A stretch of 64,000 bases of DNA, taken from positions 992,001 through 1,056,000 of the forward strand of contig RCTD01000019.1 of assembly GCA_014898415.1 (NCBI GenBank). Reading direction: 5' to 3'. The position numbers and the translations under genes were made by a program. This document shows positions 47,673 through 59,338 of this stretch, one piece after another. The notes under the pieces are model-generated. The model was not told the origin of the DNA. It did not search any database and saw nothing but the letters and a program-made list of their open reading frames with translations. The DNA is from Stromatinia cepivora. Taxonomy: Eukaryota; Ascomycota; Leotiomycetes; Helotiales; Sclerotiniaceae. Position 1 is the first letter of the stretch. Each line of letters begins with the position of its first letter.

Positions 47673-48972
47673 TAAATAAAAGATGCTACCTTTTTATATT
47701 TTTTTTCCAACAATTCGAAAGTCAATCGATTCCTTCGATATCTCTTTTTTTTTCCGGAAGCTTTTTTGCTTTGAAATAAGTACTTTACAAAGCAAAATAA
47801 GTTTTTCAAAATCTTTTCAAATAAAACTCGAATATTTTTGTTCCTTGAATACTTTTGATCCTTATACAATTGATAGGTTCCCTATAGAAAATCTAATAGG
47901 AATATTGAAGATTATATTTTTGGTATAGTTTTTGGGGGAGCTATGAAATCTACATTTGTTTTCGTTTTTGAAGGAATTTTATATTATTTGTATTAAAAGA
48001 TCCTTTTATTTACTGTATTATATTGGGGAGATATTATCATTTTTGTTTTGAGGAATAATGCTTCTATTCTAAAGGAATGTTCTTTATATTCTTTTTGGGG
48101 ATTCTCTATTAATATCCAATTTTTTCCTCGATTACTACCCCTTTATATTATTATTAATATCTTTGATATCTTTTTGTTCTTTTTTTTATAATTACAATCA
48201 TTAGTTTTGCTATTTTTTGATATATTGTTTATTACATATCACTTCAATCTCATTTTGTTTTTATTTTTAGATCAATGTTATTTTGTTATATCTTTATATT
48301 CAACACTTATAATAATAATTATATTAATAATTGTAAGGGAGAAGGAAAGTATTCTTGGTAAGAAAATCGGAAATGGAATCGGAGATGATTACAGGAAAGG
48401 CCGAAGATGGAATCAAAGGAGGAGATTGTATACCGGAAGATATATAGGGCGATATATTAGAAGGAGTGGACGATTATATTAATAATAGAAGGATATATAT
48501 TCAAATAAAAGGAGTATTAGGCTCTGTTATATAGTATATGAAAACCACTAGATATTTAGTTAAGTATAGTATTAGAGGTCGATAGATATTATAGCTTCCT
48601 GAGTTATAAATATGACTCTATAGAATGTACTGTCCTATTAGAGAGAGGCATCTATACTGCAGTATAGGGCCGAAGGCTTTAACTCAATATAGTTGGAGGA
48701 TTGGGAGTAAAAGAGATGGATTTCTTTTAATTTTTATTATGAAAAGAGGGATGCTGATTATCCTTTAAAGATTATTATATTATTATGAAGCGATTATTCT
48801 ATTCGAAATAATCTTATTAGATTTTGGGTTTTAAAGGATCTAGCAAAGGAATGATTATCTAATGCTATTGGCTTTCTATTTCAGGTTAATATTGTTTAGC
48901 TTAGTTTAAACCAATTGTAGTATTTATAATTTAGTCTTTTTTGCTTTTATATATATTACGCTTCTAAAGGAG

Positions 48973-49135
48973 TATTGGATTTTGGATTATACTATATATC
49001 TAAATATAGGACTATACTATAATGGGATTAGCCTGCACATGATTCTACCGAATCATATAACCTGTATAATAGCTTCTAGCCAGATAATCTTATAAAAATA
49101 ATGCTTTTCCACCCACTCAATACGACTCGCTAACA
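48973..49135. repeat. Right LTR of the nested element
   Basis: This is the less degraded copy at its 3' end, which keeps CACCCACTCAATACGACTC and the canonical CA terminus. The purine-rich AAAGGAG immediately upstream fits a polypurine tract. Confidence 0.9.
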
Positions 49136-52100
49136 TATAATTAATATAAAGATTAATATAAAATAGATATATATACTTTAACTAAAGTATATTGAATACT
49201 ATACCCAATAACTACAAGATCAACTTTCTCTTATTGCTTTTCCCAATTGCATTGAAGCTCATTATTAATGGGGTTGATGCGAATCACGGAAAATAAATTC
49301 TTTAAAGTTAATTGAATAAAATATAATAAACAAGGGATTTGTATTATTTCATTATTAGAAATCAAATCGATGAATACCAAGGTTTTGAGAATATTGTTTA
49401 TTTTTGTAAATAAGGTTATATTATTCGAAGTATTATTTATAATTATTATATTAACTTTTTTAAGAATATCGAACTTTTGTAAAACATTTAGAAGAATATT
49501 TTTAAAATATCGATCAATATGAGATTCATAAATAAATTCAAAATCAATAAGAATATATTCTATATTCTAATTTTAATCAATAAAGTAACAATTGATATCT
49601 ATAAATAAATCTTTTATTGGATTTGATCAATAATCTAGAATAATTGTATACTTTGAGTGATTAGGGAGATAAATTAAAATAATAGATTCAAAAAAAGAAT
49701 ATATTTATTAAGGCGATTTCGAAGCATTGTTATTGAAAATAATGGAAAAAATAAATTCTATATCAAGTATAAAGCTTTCTATTAAAGATCTTTTACAATT
49801 CGAAAAGAAGTTTTTAAAGAAATAATAATAGAAAATACTTAATCATCAAATTCTTCTTTTGTTAAAGTTTTCGATGAATACTATTGAATAAATTAATATT
49901 TATATTAATCTTTATACTAATTAAAATAACTTATTTCGAATAATAAAGAACTTTGTATAGGATCTACAATCCTTTTATATATCTTAAATTTTAAATGATT
50001 AATCAAAAATGTAGTTCCTATATTCTTACCTCGAATATTAAAATGAATAAATATATTCTCGCAGATTCAATAGATTATACCAAATTCTTTATCTGAGATT
50101 CTACTCCCTTACTGAAAAGACTCCTATATTCGTGCTTTTTTATCCCTTTCCCAACTAATCATTTTATAAGGGTTGATATTATTTGAAGTTTTCGATTTAT
50201 ATTACAATAATTATCGTTATTATCGTAAAAACAGTTGTTTGGTGTCTAATTTGAAAAGAAAATAAGCTTAATTAGAACCTATAATTGAAAGGAGCGAAAT
50301 AAAATCTTCCATTGAATTATTCTTTTCAATAGAAAAATCATTTCGAAGATCAATACTACAAAGATCGCTAATTAACCCTGAATTTGAAGTAGTTATTTTA
50401 AATAAAGAATAATAAAGGTGTATATTACTATAGCTTTATTTATTAATATAATAAAAATTGATATTATTGATATTGATATTGATATTGATATTAGTAAACT
50501 ATTTATATATTAAATTTAAAGAATAGTTCTATACTAATTATCAAATGAAACTCTTTATATACAAAATTGATATATTAATAATCTTGAGGAATAGAATCTT
50601 CAGAATACATCAATAGAAGTAATATACCTTCATATAATTCCTTATCTTTCTCTGATGAATTATAAAATCCATATTTTTCAAGATTGTAGTTCTCTATATA
50701 TCATTCATTAAGGCCTGGTAATTGTATCTAATCTGGATCCTTTTCTTTATATTCAGCATTGAGAGTTACATGAAGATTTCGTTATAATATCAATTCATAA
50801 AAGGTAAAGAATTTATAAAATAGAATAATCTCATAATATTTATTATACAATAATTAATGATTAGTATAAAGATTAATATAAAAAAAGATTAATTTATCTA
50901 ATTTTACGATCAATATAAAGCCTTAAAAAGATTAAATAATCAATCCCTTTCAGATTTAATTTATTACACTTTCTCTGAAAGCTTTTCATTATCCGCTTCC
51001 AAGCTTTTTGCCAGAAACGAAACTCAAGATTTCAGTATTTCTAAATAGTAAATTAGTAATAAAAAAGTAAAAATCATAAGAATCAATATACTTTAATATT
51101 ATGAATAAAAAACTCTTGTTTTTGCTCTTCTTTATCTTCTTCAAAATCAATAAACCTTTCTCCATTACACTCATCGTCGTCTTTCCACATTCACTCTTAA
51201 AGAGCCTTATCGTCTTCTTTATAATCTTCAAAATTATCATTATTATTGTAAACTTATACAAATTAACCTTCCTCATCTCCATAACCTAATCTTTATACAA
51301 TAATTGATGCATAAACATTTGTCATTTTTTTAATAAAATCAAAATTAGTATCAATAGGGAAAAAATAAGCTTATTCTAGCTCACCACTTATAAATCACTT
51401 CATTTTTGATTTGTTCTTTTATATTAGTTCGTTCAAATTTACTCGTTTAGATTTATTCATTTGATCGACGAATAATATTCAATCGATAAGTGATTATTGC
51501 TTGATCGTTTACTTTAGCTTTTTCGATTTGAATCTCAAATTCATTTCGATTATTTAATCGATTTCGAGCTTTAATGGTGTAAGGGTTATTAAATAATTCA
51601 ATAGAAGTTTTACGTTTAGGAGGTATATTGAATTATTAGTATAAAGATTAGTATGAAGATTGAATTTAATGATAGGGGTTTAAAAAACTTGAAATAAATT
51701 AAAGTTTTTGAAAATGGGGAAGCATTAAATACATATTCGTTTACTTCTAGGGTAAGGGTTCAATCCCTGTTTAAATGTTGCTTTTTTTAATCTTTGATTC
51801 GTTATATTCACATTTCAGCTTATTCTTCTTTCAATATTCCTAAGCTATTTATATTACAATTGATATTAATAAATTAAATTACTCTGATTTATTTTTAAAT
51901 AATTATTAATCCTTTAGCGAAATACGATATACCTTCTTTAAAGCGAGGTGCTATCCAGGCTGTTTTGAGTGATGCGAAAATACAATTACGAATTAAAAAA
52001 TCATATATTTGCAATACAAACAAAAAGAAATGGAGATTTAAATCTAATAATAAGTTAAATAATTAATATAATGATTAATATAAGATTCTAAAATGTGTAT

Positions 52101-52630
52101 AGTTATTATATTTCGAGAAATTCGTCGATATCAAAAATCAACAGAACTTTTTATACCGAAATTACCATTCTATCGATTGGTAAAAGAAATCATACACGAT
52201 CACAACTCCTTTCGAATTTAGAACTCAGCCTTAGAGGTTTTACAAAAGACTACAAAGTCTACTATAATAATTGAATTTGAAAGTAGACTTTTATATTTAC
52301 TTATTGATAGAAAGCTAATAATTATTAATAACAAACTTATATATTATCCATGCAAAACGAATAACTATTTAAGCGAAGGATATAATGCTTATACGCCGCT
52401 TACAGAAAATGATGATAAATTACTTCTACATTGGAAAAGAGTTGTAATCTATATTCAGATATATAATAATAAGTAATAAAGATATAATTAACCTTTTGTT
52501 CAATTTGTTTTGTATAATCCAATTTAAATAAATAAAGCGATTAATATAAAGATTAGTATAATAGAGCACCCTGTATTTATAATCTTATTAAGTGTCTATA
52601 GATTATTTATAGATAATCTACAGATAATCT

Positions 52631-52708
52631 GTGGATTACCTATATATCTATAGATTATCCATTTATTTATAGATAGATGAATAATCTATAAATATATAGG
52701 TAATCCAC
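52631..52708. repeat. Subterminal inverted repeat of the hAT element
   Basis: Arms 52631-52658 and 52681-52708 are complementary over 28 bp with one mismatch, around a 22-nt loop. They contain GTGGATTACCTATATATCTA. Related ATAGATAATCC motifs fill the subterminal zones at 45350-45490 and the centre of the small hAT element. Confidence 0.85.
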
Positions 52709-52842
52709 AGATTATCTATAAATAATCTGTAGGTTATTTATCCAGATTTTGAATTACCCGCCTTGCTCAATGGATACCTACAGATTATCTGTCAAGACTA
52801 TTATCCGCCCCGCGGGTACCCGTTGCGCAGCCTATGCATTTC

Positions 52843-55800
52843 ACAAATGAATGAATCAGGATGATGGGATAATGTAATCTAACTAATAGTTTCAGATTCG
52901 AGATTGTGAATGTGTAAGCAGAAGCTGTACTAAGATACTCACAAATTATCTTTTCTACTATCGTCATTGCCTTGCTATCTTCTTAACAGACCTTACCACA
53001 TCCGAATTTCGTAATGCATCGAGGTAGTCACGTGATATAACATACCCCTGCTCCTTCCCCATACATATCTCTCGCATTGCATCGTTCTGTCCCGCCACCG
53101 CGTATTGGAGACCTTCGTATCATATTAGTACTTGCTTGATCCAATTTACCGCGATTTCGGCACACAGAGTTCAATTTAGACACGTCTCCATCTGTCTCCC
53201 ATTTCCCCATCCCCTCATTTTGGCCATCATGCAACCTAACTCTAGTCGAATTACTCTCGCGGTTTATTACCTAGTGTCAACGTTACATGCTCTCCACTGT
53301 CTCTGGCACTTCGGATTCGCCGCGCGGGGATTTCTTGGGGCCTAGATGCAAAATGTAAATGCCAATTCGAATAACTGGATTAATAAGAGCTATTTCGTGT
53401 CTAATTTAGTCAATCGCCGGAGTATATGACGAAAGTGCATTGCACAGGTACGGTTCCATCTTCTTCTATACCGTTCTATGGAAATAACTAGGATTAGCAT
53501 TGTTTATCTAGCTTAGTTTTCTCTCTAATTCTGACTTCAAACTCAGTACACTGACTCAGAAATAAGCATCTATTCTTCGCGCTTACCTCAAATTTGAGAA
53601 ATGATTTATCGTTGTGTAAAGTACCTCGAAAACCCCTAGATTAGTGCTGGCGTTGATGCAAATTTATACTTTTTCTGTAGTTAACCAGGAAGGAGAGTTC
53701 GGCATACCACGTTAGGTCACATGGGCACAACAAAAATAAAACTCAAGGCTCAAGCTTCTTATGGCACTCAGGGTATTCAGGCAAGTCATACGAGAAATAG
53801 CGACGAAGTCAAATTGTTTGAGGAATCTGAGTAAAGATACCTTGAAAATATTGTTGCGTCTAGAAGCTATTTTAGTACTACCTAGCTAGTTCCACATTGC
53901 GAAGCATTTCATTCTTGCAAGCATACCATGTCATTTATTTTGACCCTGTAGTACTGTAAAAACCAAGTCTACTTTACTTTTAACCTATTTCTACGATAGC
54001 CCAATCTACTCTATTCGGAGTCGCTCTTATCTGTATTTTCCGAGCTATTCCACCTAAGTTTACCCCTTCCGATCTCACGCAATCCAAATCTTTTACAATA
54101 ACCTTATATTTATCTGCGCTAATTTTTCGAAATTCGCAAAATGAGTGATATTTGAACTAGCGTCTTTGCTGCGCTATATTTCCATTATTGAGATTTGAAT
54201 CACTTTTGGTCGTATATTAGTTACGACTTTACAAACTTTGTTGTACTTTAATTAGACCAAATTACTAAATGATTTCGAAAAATAGTGTCTTTTAGATTTA
54301 GTTGTCATGAATACCATTTCTCGGCTCGAAAAAGGGGGATCCGAAAACCTAATTTGTCACGTGTTTTCCACTTGGAGATGGGGAGTGGGGAAACATGCCA
54401 ATATGGGTTGAAAGACTAACAGAGTTAGCTCTGAAGATAGCGGACTTTATTTTAGGTTTCATGTGATATCTAAAGCGTAGAATAGGAAGGAAGTTCATGG
54501 TATGCGGGGAAGGAACTAAGGAACATGGGGGTGGAGGCTAAAGATGACCGCCGCATCAACACAGGACATATTCATCACAAAAGCCAAAAAAAAACATACT
54601 ATGCATCGTGATATGTTACCGATTTGGATGAAACGTTTAATTTTCTTCATACTCCATCGGATATCGGCTCTTTGAATTTGATAAGCTTAGTTCCATTGAG
54701 AAGTTTGATCACAAAAGATTATCAGGGGGACTAAAAGCCAATAGCCGAGATTTGAAAAACATCATGAATGTAAGATATGTCTATCATGGCAAGGCAAGAG
54801 CATTATTTGCTGATGAAGTAGTCATGGCTACTAGCTAGAGCTTGTATTTTTGGGTTTGTGAAAGCAAATTTGTTGAGCACATGATGTGTAGAAAATGCAA
54901 ATGATTTAGGGACCGAGAAACTAATATCCTAAGACCTGGATCAGAATGGGAAAGTGGGACCTCATGCTATTCCCAACCAAATATTTTCCCAATATAGATC
55001 TATTCCATGGCAGATAAATGGTAATTCGCCCCGCCTGGATTATTCATAGGAAACCAGATTCATAGATGAGTATATACATGGGAGACCTGCAATCATTTCT
55101 CGGCTCTAGCCATTTGCAACTTTAATTGCCTCACTGCAACCCCATGCCGGACAGCCTTCGTACAAATCTTAATTTTACTCCACGTTATTACCACAGAAGC
55201 TATTGGACTTTCGGATCCCGGATACTAGCCCTACCTGAGATGAAAACTGCGTACGTATGAAAATAAACTTAAAATGGTACTACTTGACAATGGCCACTCT
55301 AAAGCTAGCGAGTAGCTTGTGCTTGGTTAGTGTATCAACATCAATGACAAAACTAGAATCACCTATTGACAGTCTAATGTAGAGTCTTAGCTTTAATTTA
55401 GACTCGTGTCTGCAAGATATTCTAAAACTTCAATTCTCCAAACAAAGGTGTCCTCTGATATTTGTTTTAATTCGCTCATCTGATGGTAATGCCAAATATT
55501 CGACACTATTGATGTTATAGTGTGAGTGATTTATTTCGATTTTTAAATTTCTTCTAGCCATATTCGACTGCTTCTTCTGGAATTGTAGGGAACTTCTTGT
55601 GAATAGCAATTCCGAATGACTTGTGGTGGTGCTAATGACGCTATTTTGGCCACATTGTATAGTAGGAGGCTTGGGTTCTTCTGAGCCTCGTTATCTACTA
55701 GTATTGACTTGTATCGATGGGGCACTCTAGTATTTCCTCTTACTATGAAGTATTGAAAATACTAACTACACTAAATGTTGATATGAGTACTTCGAAGTAA

Positions 55801-55993
55801 ATTAGTATGATTGCCCACTCTGCATGAAATCTATAAAGTCTGTGGTTTTTCCCTTGAGTTTCAATTTTTTTCTTCTTCGTCAGCTTCAAGATTTATATTG
55901 AATTTTCACATTTAACAGTGTCTTATCTATTAATATCTGAGAATACTTACTTACAATATATCTTGAACCTTATTTACTCTTTTACCATTTATC
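52843..55993. other. Gene-free region right of the transposon island
   Basis: I see no coding signal in 3.1 kb; ORFs are under 70 codons. Composition is intermediate. No repeats or terminal structures were recognised, so it may be old intergenic DNA or relics too decayed to read. Confidence 0.5.
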
Positions 55994-56650
55994 ATGGCTC
56001 CCTCAAGACGTCGCCTCGACCGTTCTTCGGTTTTCGAGGATAATATTAACACGACTCCTAACCCAGCCTCCTCCAATTATACGCGAAGTCTTACGGCAGA
56101 CGACGTTACCTTAGGCAGTATAGCCACTCTTGTCCGACTTCCTGTCGGTCAAGCAACTCCTAAGATACGTTGTCTAAAGACAAATAAACCAATGAACTCT
56201 GGCGCTTTCAATCACCCAGTTGTTATTCTAGGTATATCTCAAAACGGCAATAAAGAGGTTTCTGCTCTTTGCTGCCAGATATCTGGAAATAGCAACCCTA
56301 TTGCGTCGGAGGTCCCAAGCTTCCTCCCGATTTCGGCAGTTAGTTTGGGTGGTCAATATTCGCGTGTACCAATCATCAGGAACGAGGCGGTACTTGAAGA
56401 TAAGGCGATGTTTAAAAGATGTTACATCTTGACCGGACATGGTAAGCTCCTCCTTGTAATTTTCGCTTACCTCCCGTTTCGTTATCTTCAATTCAATTGG
56501 CAATGCCATGCTCGCAAGCCTTTTGAATTTGTTGATATATGTAACAATCCACTAACTAGTTCTGTACGACCTCATCTAGGCTTTTCGCCTCCGTGTACTC
56601 AACTTTTTAGCCAGCATTATAATGAAACTCAATTACACATTATACGCTGA
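55994..56650 (+). CDS. Hypothetical protein, possible in-frame intron
   Basis: This 218-codon ORF begins MAPSRRRLDRSSVFEDNINT. The part around residues 40-80 reads LGSIATLVRLPVGQ and SGAFNHPVVILGIS, reminiscent of an uncharacterised fungal family with a G.FNHPVVIL motif. Family assignment is from memory and weak. A 138-nt stretch (56442-56579) has a GTAAGC donor, an ACTAAC branch and a CATCTAG acceptor. Its removal keeps the frame and gives about 172 residues. Because 138 is a multiple of three without a stop, an ORF call cannot distinguish the two forms. It lies alone between gene-free stretches. Confidence 0.5.
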   Translation: MAPSRRRLDRSSVFEDNINTTPNPASSNYTRSLTADDVTLGSIATLVRLPVGQATPKIRCLKTNKPMNSGAFNHPVVILGISQNGNKEVSALCCQISGNSNPIASEVPSFLPISAVSLGGQYSRVPIIRNEAVLEDKAMFKRCYILTGHGKLLLVIFAYLPFRYLQFNWQCHARKPFEFVDICNNPLTSSVRPHLGFSPPCTQLFSQHYNETQLHIIR

Positions 56651-58599
56651 TAGGATTTACAAAACATGTGGACCAATCCTTCCTTCAAACAATTAGAAAT
56701 ATGCTAATACCATCTCCAGTTTACAACATTCCGCTCTCCCTCCTTTCGACATGGGGACCTCGGATATCAAGCTTCTCGACACGTCTGTGCTCCACATCTT
56801 TCAATATCTTATTGAAGTCCCTAGGACTTCATAAATGGGAGCACAGACAGAAGTTTATTTCTACCCCATCTCTTTTTGCCGGCGAACGAAATGAGATTTT
56901 GATGGTAGACATTACTAGATGTTTACCTAAGAAATTCTCACCGTGGGCATAAAGCGTAGTTTGGTTGTGAGAAGTGTAACAAACTCTCATTTATTGTATT
57001 CCGCTTTCCGGCTCTCGCCAGCTGTGATCGTATATTTGACCCAGTGGCTCTGGGCACCGTCCTTTTTGTGGTTATACATAAGTGATGACATAGGGAATTT
57101 AGATTTATGCTGGATCTTGAAGAGGTCACACTTTTCTTCTCTCCTCTTCTTATTTCTCTGTTTCTTCAGGTGCTCTTTCTTTGAGTCAGCCACCCGCATG
57201 AACCATCCAACTTAAACTTTCGGAGATTTATCACTATCACACTTCGCATTTATATCACCATATCCGACAACTACATCGCCACACAACCTTCGCCATACAT
57301 AGTCACAAATCATCATCAACATACTCATCCGGCAACCTTCACAATAAACTTTATACTCATAGTAACCTCAACCCAGATTCTCGAATAGTCCGGACTACAA
57401 CCAGGTGATGAGGGCTTTTCATTCCTGAATTCAATTAAAGGATTCAAATGTTTGAAATATCAATTAAAGTTCAAATATTGATTGTTTCAAACATTGAAAG
57501 TCCACATCTAATCTACGACTTTGGGTCATTGAACCTCGCGACAACCATCACGACATTTCGCAACACATTATCCACCTATTCAGCCACAGATTCACCACAC
57601 CAAAAGGCCTTTGATCGTTGAGGAACCATCACACTTCGATGACCAAGTTTGATGCCACAAAACAGCAACTTTTTCATCGCAGATACTGATTATGATGGGT
57701 CTCGAATGATGAAGGCTCTTTCTTCTCATGCAGGGTTTCGAATACTCGAACCCCTTTTATTTTGAAGGAGAGGTTAATGTCGATATGATGAATAATAACC
57801 CGACTATGCGTTATTTTGATGAAGGAATCCAATTTTATGAGAAACGAAAATTGTATTCACCATTTCTGCCATTTTCCATTTTGGGATCGGCGATTTGCAG
57901 TCACGAAGGATCTGATGGGAATTTCAATGCCCGACTCACCGTCAGCTTGATTTCTGTCGTTCAAAGGGATGCTCTTCTGAGGACCTTGTCTCGCTCTTAC
58001 ATCCAGGAAGATCGAAATATAGGCAGGAGGACCATCATGCTCATCGTTGCTCAGTTCAAACTACACGGAATCGGATTCGAATTATGATTTGTTGCCATTG
58101 TAACAGGATTTTCACGGTCTTCTTGGTGTTTTTGAAGTAGAAGGGATATGGAGTTCATATTACCATCGCCATCATATCATCTTCTGCAGTGTCACGGAAA
58201 TTCGACTTTATTCGGACATATTCAAATTTACATCGATAACACCTGCATCCACATCGACATAGCCTCGCCATCTTCATCATCGCCATACAGTTTCAATATA
58301 TATCATCAGCATCCCACGTCACCACATCATCATAGCATCCTCATCTTCTCTTGATTACGACTTCAACTTCAGCTCCATCATTAAGGTCATCATAAACTAC
58401 TACAACATCATCTACATCCACATCGTCATACCAGATTTATCCAACAATTGTTCGAAGCATTCATAACAATGATAACATCTCAATACATCATATTCCGAAC
58501 AACGACAAAAAGTTTAAGATGTTCAAAATCATATCGAAATACCATGATGTCACGATCACACGATGAAGAAGAGCTGAAGAGTAATACATTCTCAAACTT
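56651..58599. other. Gene-poor stretch with small ORFs and a hairpin
   Basis: ORFs of 94 (56668-56952) and 119 codons (57728-58087) have no recognisable motif and I do not call them genes. A nested inverted repeat lies at 56784-56847. CATCAT/CACCA-rich low-complexity sequence occurs at 57240-57330 and 58150-58440. Confidence 0.45.
56784..56847. repeat. Nested inverted repeat (hairpin)
   Basis: Outer arms TCTGTGCTCC (56784-56793) and GGAGCACAGA (56838-56847) are perfectly complementary. Within the loop, GAAGTCC and GGACTTC (56814-56830) form a second perfect stem. Confidence 0.75.
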
Positions 58600-58965
58600 T
58601 TATTCACTCAGCCTTCTATTTATACAGACAATCTCATAAAATACTCTTGGATTAATAGTCGTGGAGATCTATTTGATAGATCATAAGCGTACGGACTTCG
58701 GAGTATCTGTTTGATTTTATAATTGGATTGTTGTCTATGGATAGAGCAGCTTTTGCAAAATAGATAAGGATCAGATCAGACAGAATAAATAACTTCTCTC
58801 AATATCCATCACTCAAATCTTTATTCATACAAACAATCTCATATAATATAATACTCCTGGATTAATAGTCATGGAGATCTATTTAATAGATCGTAAGCGT
58901 ACGGACTTCGGAGTATTTGTTGGGTATATTTATTTATTTATTTATTGGGTTATTATCTGTAGATG
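58600..58965. repeat. About 200-bp tandem duplication
   Basis: The stretch from ACAATCTCATA through CTTGGATTAATAGTCGTGGAG and AAGCGTACGGACTTCGGAGT (about 58629-58712) recurs at about 58828-58918. Most differences are transitions plus a short insertion. Weaker similarity extends on both sides, giving a unit of about 200 bp. Confidence 0.85.
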
Positions 58966-59263
58966 AATTTTGGACGGTTAGTTGGGTATGGATGGGTGTT
59001 TGTTGGTGATTTAAGGAGAGGGATTGAGGGGGGGAGGAATGGAGGAAAGGAGGATAGTCCTTCTCGGAAAAGGGAAGAGAATGAGAAAGAGAAAAGAACT
59101 CATACTATACCATATATCTCTTTCTCTTTCTACTTCTCTTTCTCTTTCTACTTCTCTTTCTCTATTAACCATTTCTGCATTTTATTTATTTATTTATTCC
59201 ATTTTATTTTTGTTTTGTTTTGATACCCTACATGTATTCTCTATTCAATACCCATTCATATAA

Positions 59264-59338
59264 CAGCATTTCAGCATTTCAGTCTTTCAGTCTTTCAGTC
59301 TTTCAGTCTTTCAGTCTTTCAGTCTTTCAGTCTTTCAG
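59264..59338. repeat. 8-bp minisatellite CAGTCTTT
   Basis: Two CAGCATTT units followed by about seven CAGTCTTT units in perfect phase. Confidence 0.92.

Larger units (their letters stand above)
47171..49135. mobile_element. Nested short LTR element (1,965 bp)
   Basis: Two 163-bp direct repeats (47171-47333 and 48973-49135) bound the element. Each starts TATTGGATTTTGG (TG ends changed to TA) and contains GGGATTAGCCTGCA and a TATA-like TCTTATAAAAATAATGC. The right copy ends GCTAACA. The flanks are TATAA on both sides (47166-47170 and 49136-49140), a perfect 5-bp target duplication. A purine tract AAAGGAG lies just before the right LTR. The 1.64-kb interior has no recognisable gag, protease, reverse transcriptase or integrase; it is either non-autonomous or internally deleted. 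It lies wholly inside the hAT element and so inserted later. Confidence 0.9.
45236..52834 (-). mobile_element. Large RIP-degraded hAT transposon (7.6 kb)
   Basis: The left end TAGGCTGCGCAAAAATTATC and the right end GTTGCGCAGCCTA form the same 12-bp TIR as the element at 44186. Both flanks carry TGCATTTC (45228-45235 and 52835-52842), an exact 8-bp target duplication. The interior is extremely A+T-rich with stops in every frame. On the minus strand at 46046-46300 the C-terminal dimerisation domain of a hAT transposase survives. A nested LTR element (47171-49135) accounts for about 2 kb; the remaining 5.6 kb is still long for hAT, so further nested insertions are possible. The right subterminal region holds a 28-bp near-perfect inverted repeat (52631-52658 with 52681-52708). 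Confidence 0.92.

Noticed and set aside
51717..51790. tRNA-like T-arm (GGGTTCAATCCC) followed by a T run, with partly complementary ends
   Set aside because: The segment is only about 62 nt between the pairing ends, and no D-arm or anticodon stem can be drawn. It could be a decayed tRNA or tRNA-derived repeat, but this is not supported well enough to call.
57728..58087. 119-codon ORF
   Set aside because: No recognisable motif, no splice or neighbour support, surrounded by low-complexity DNA.
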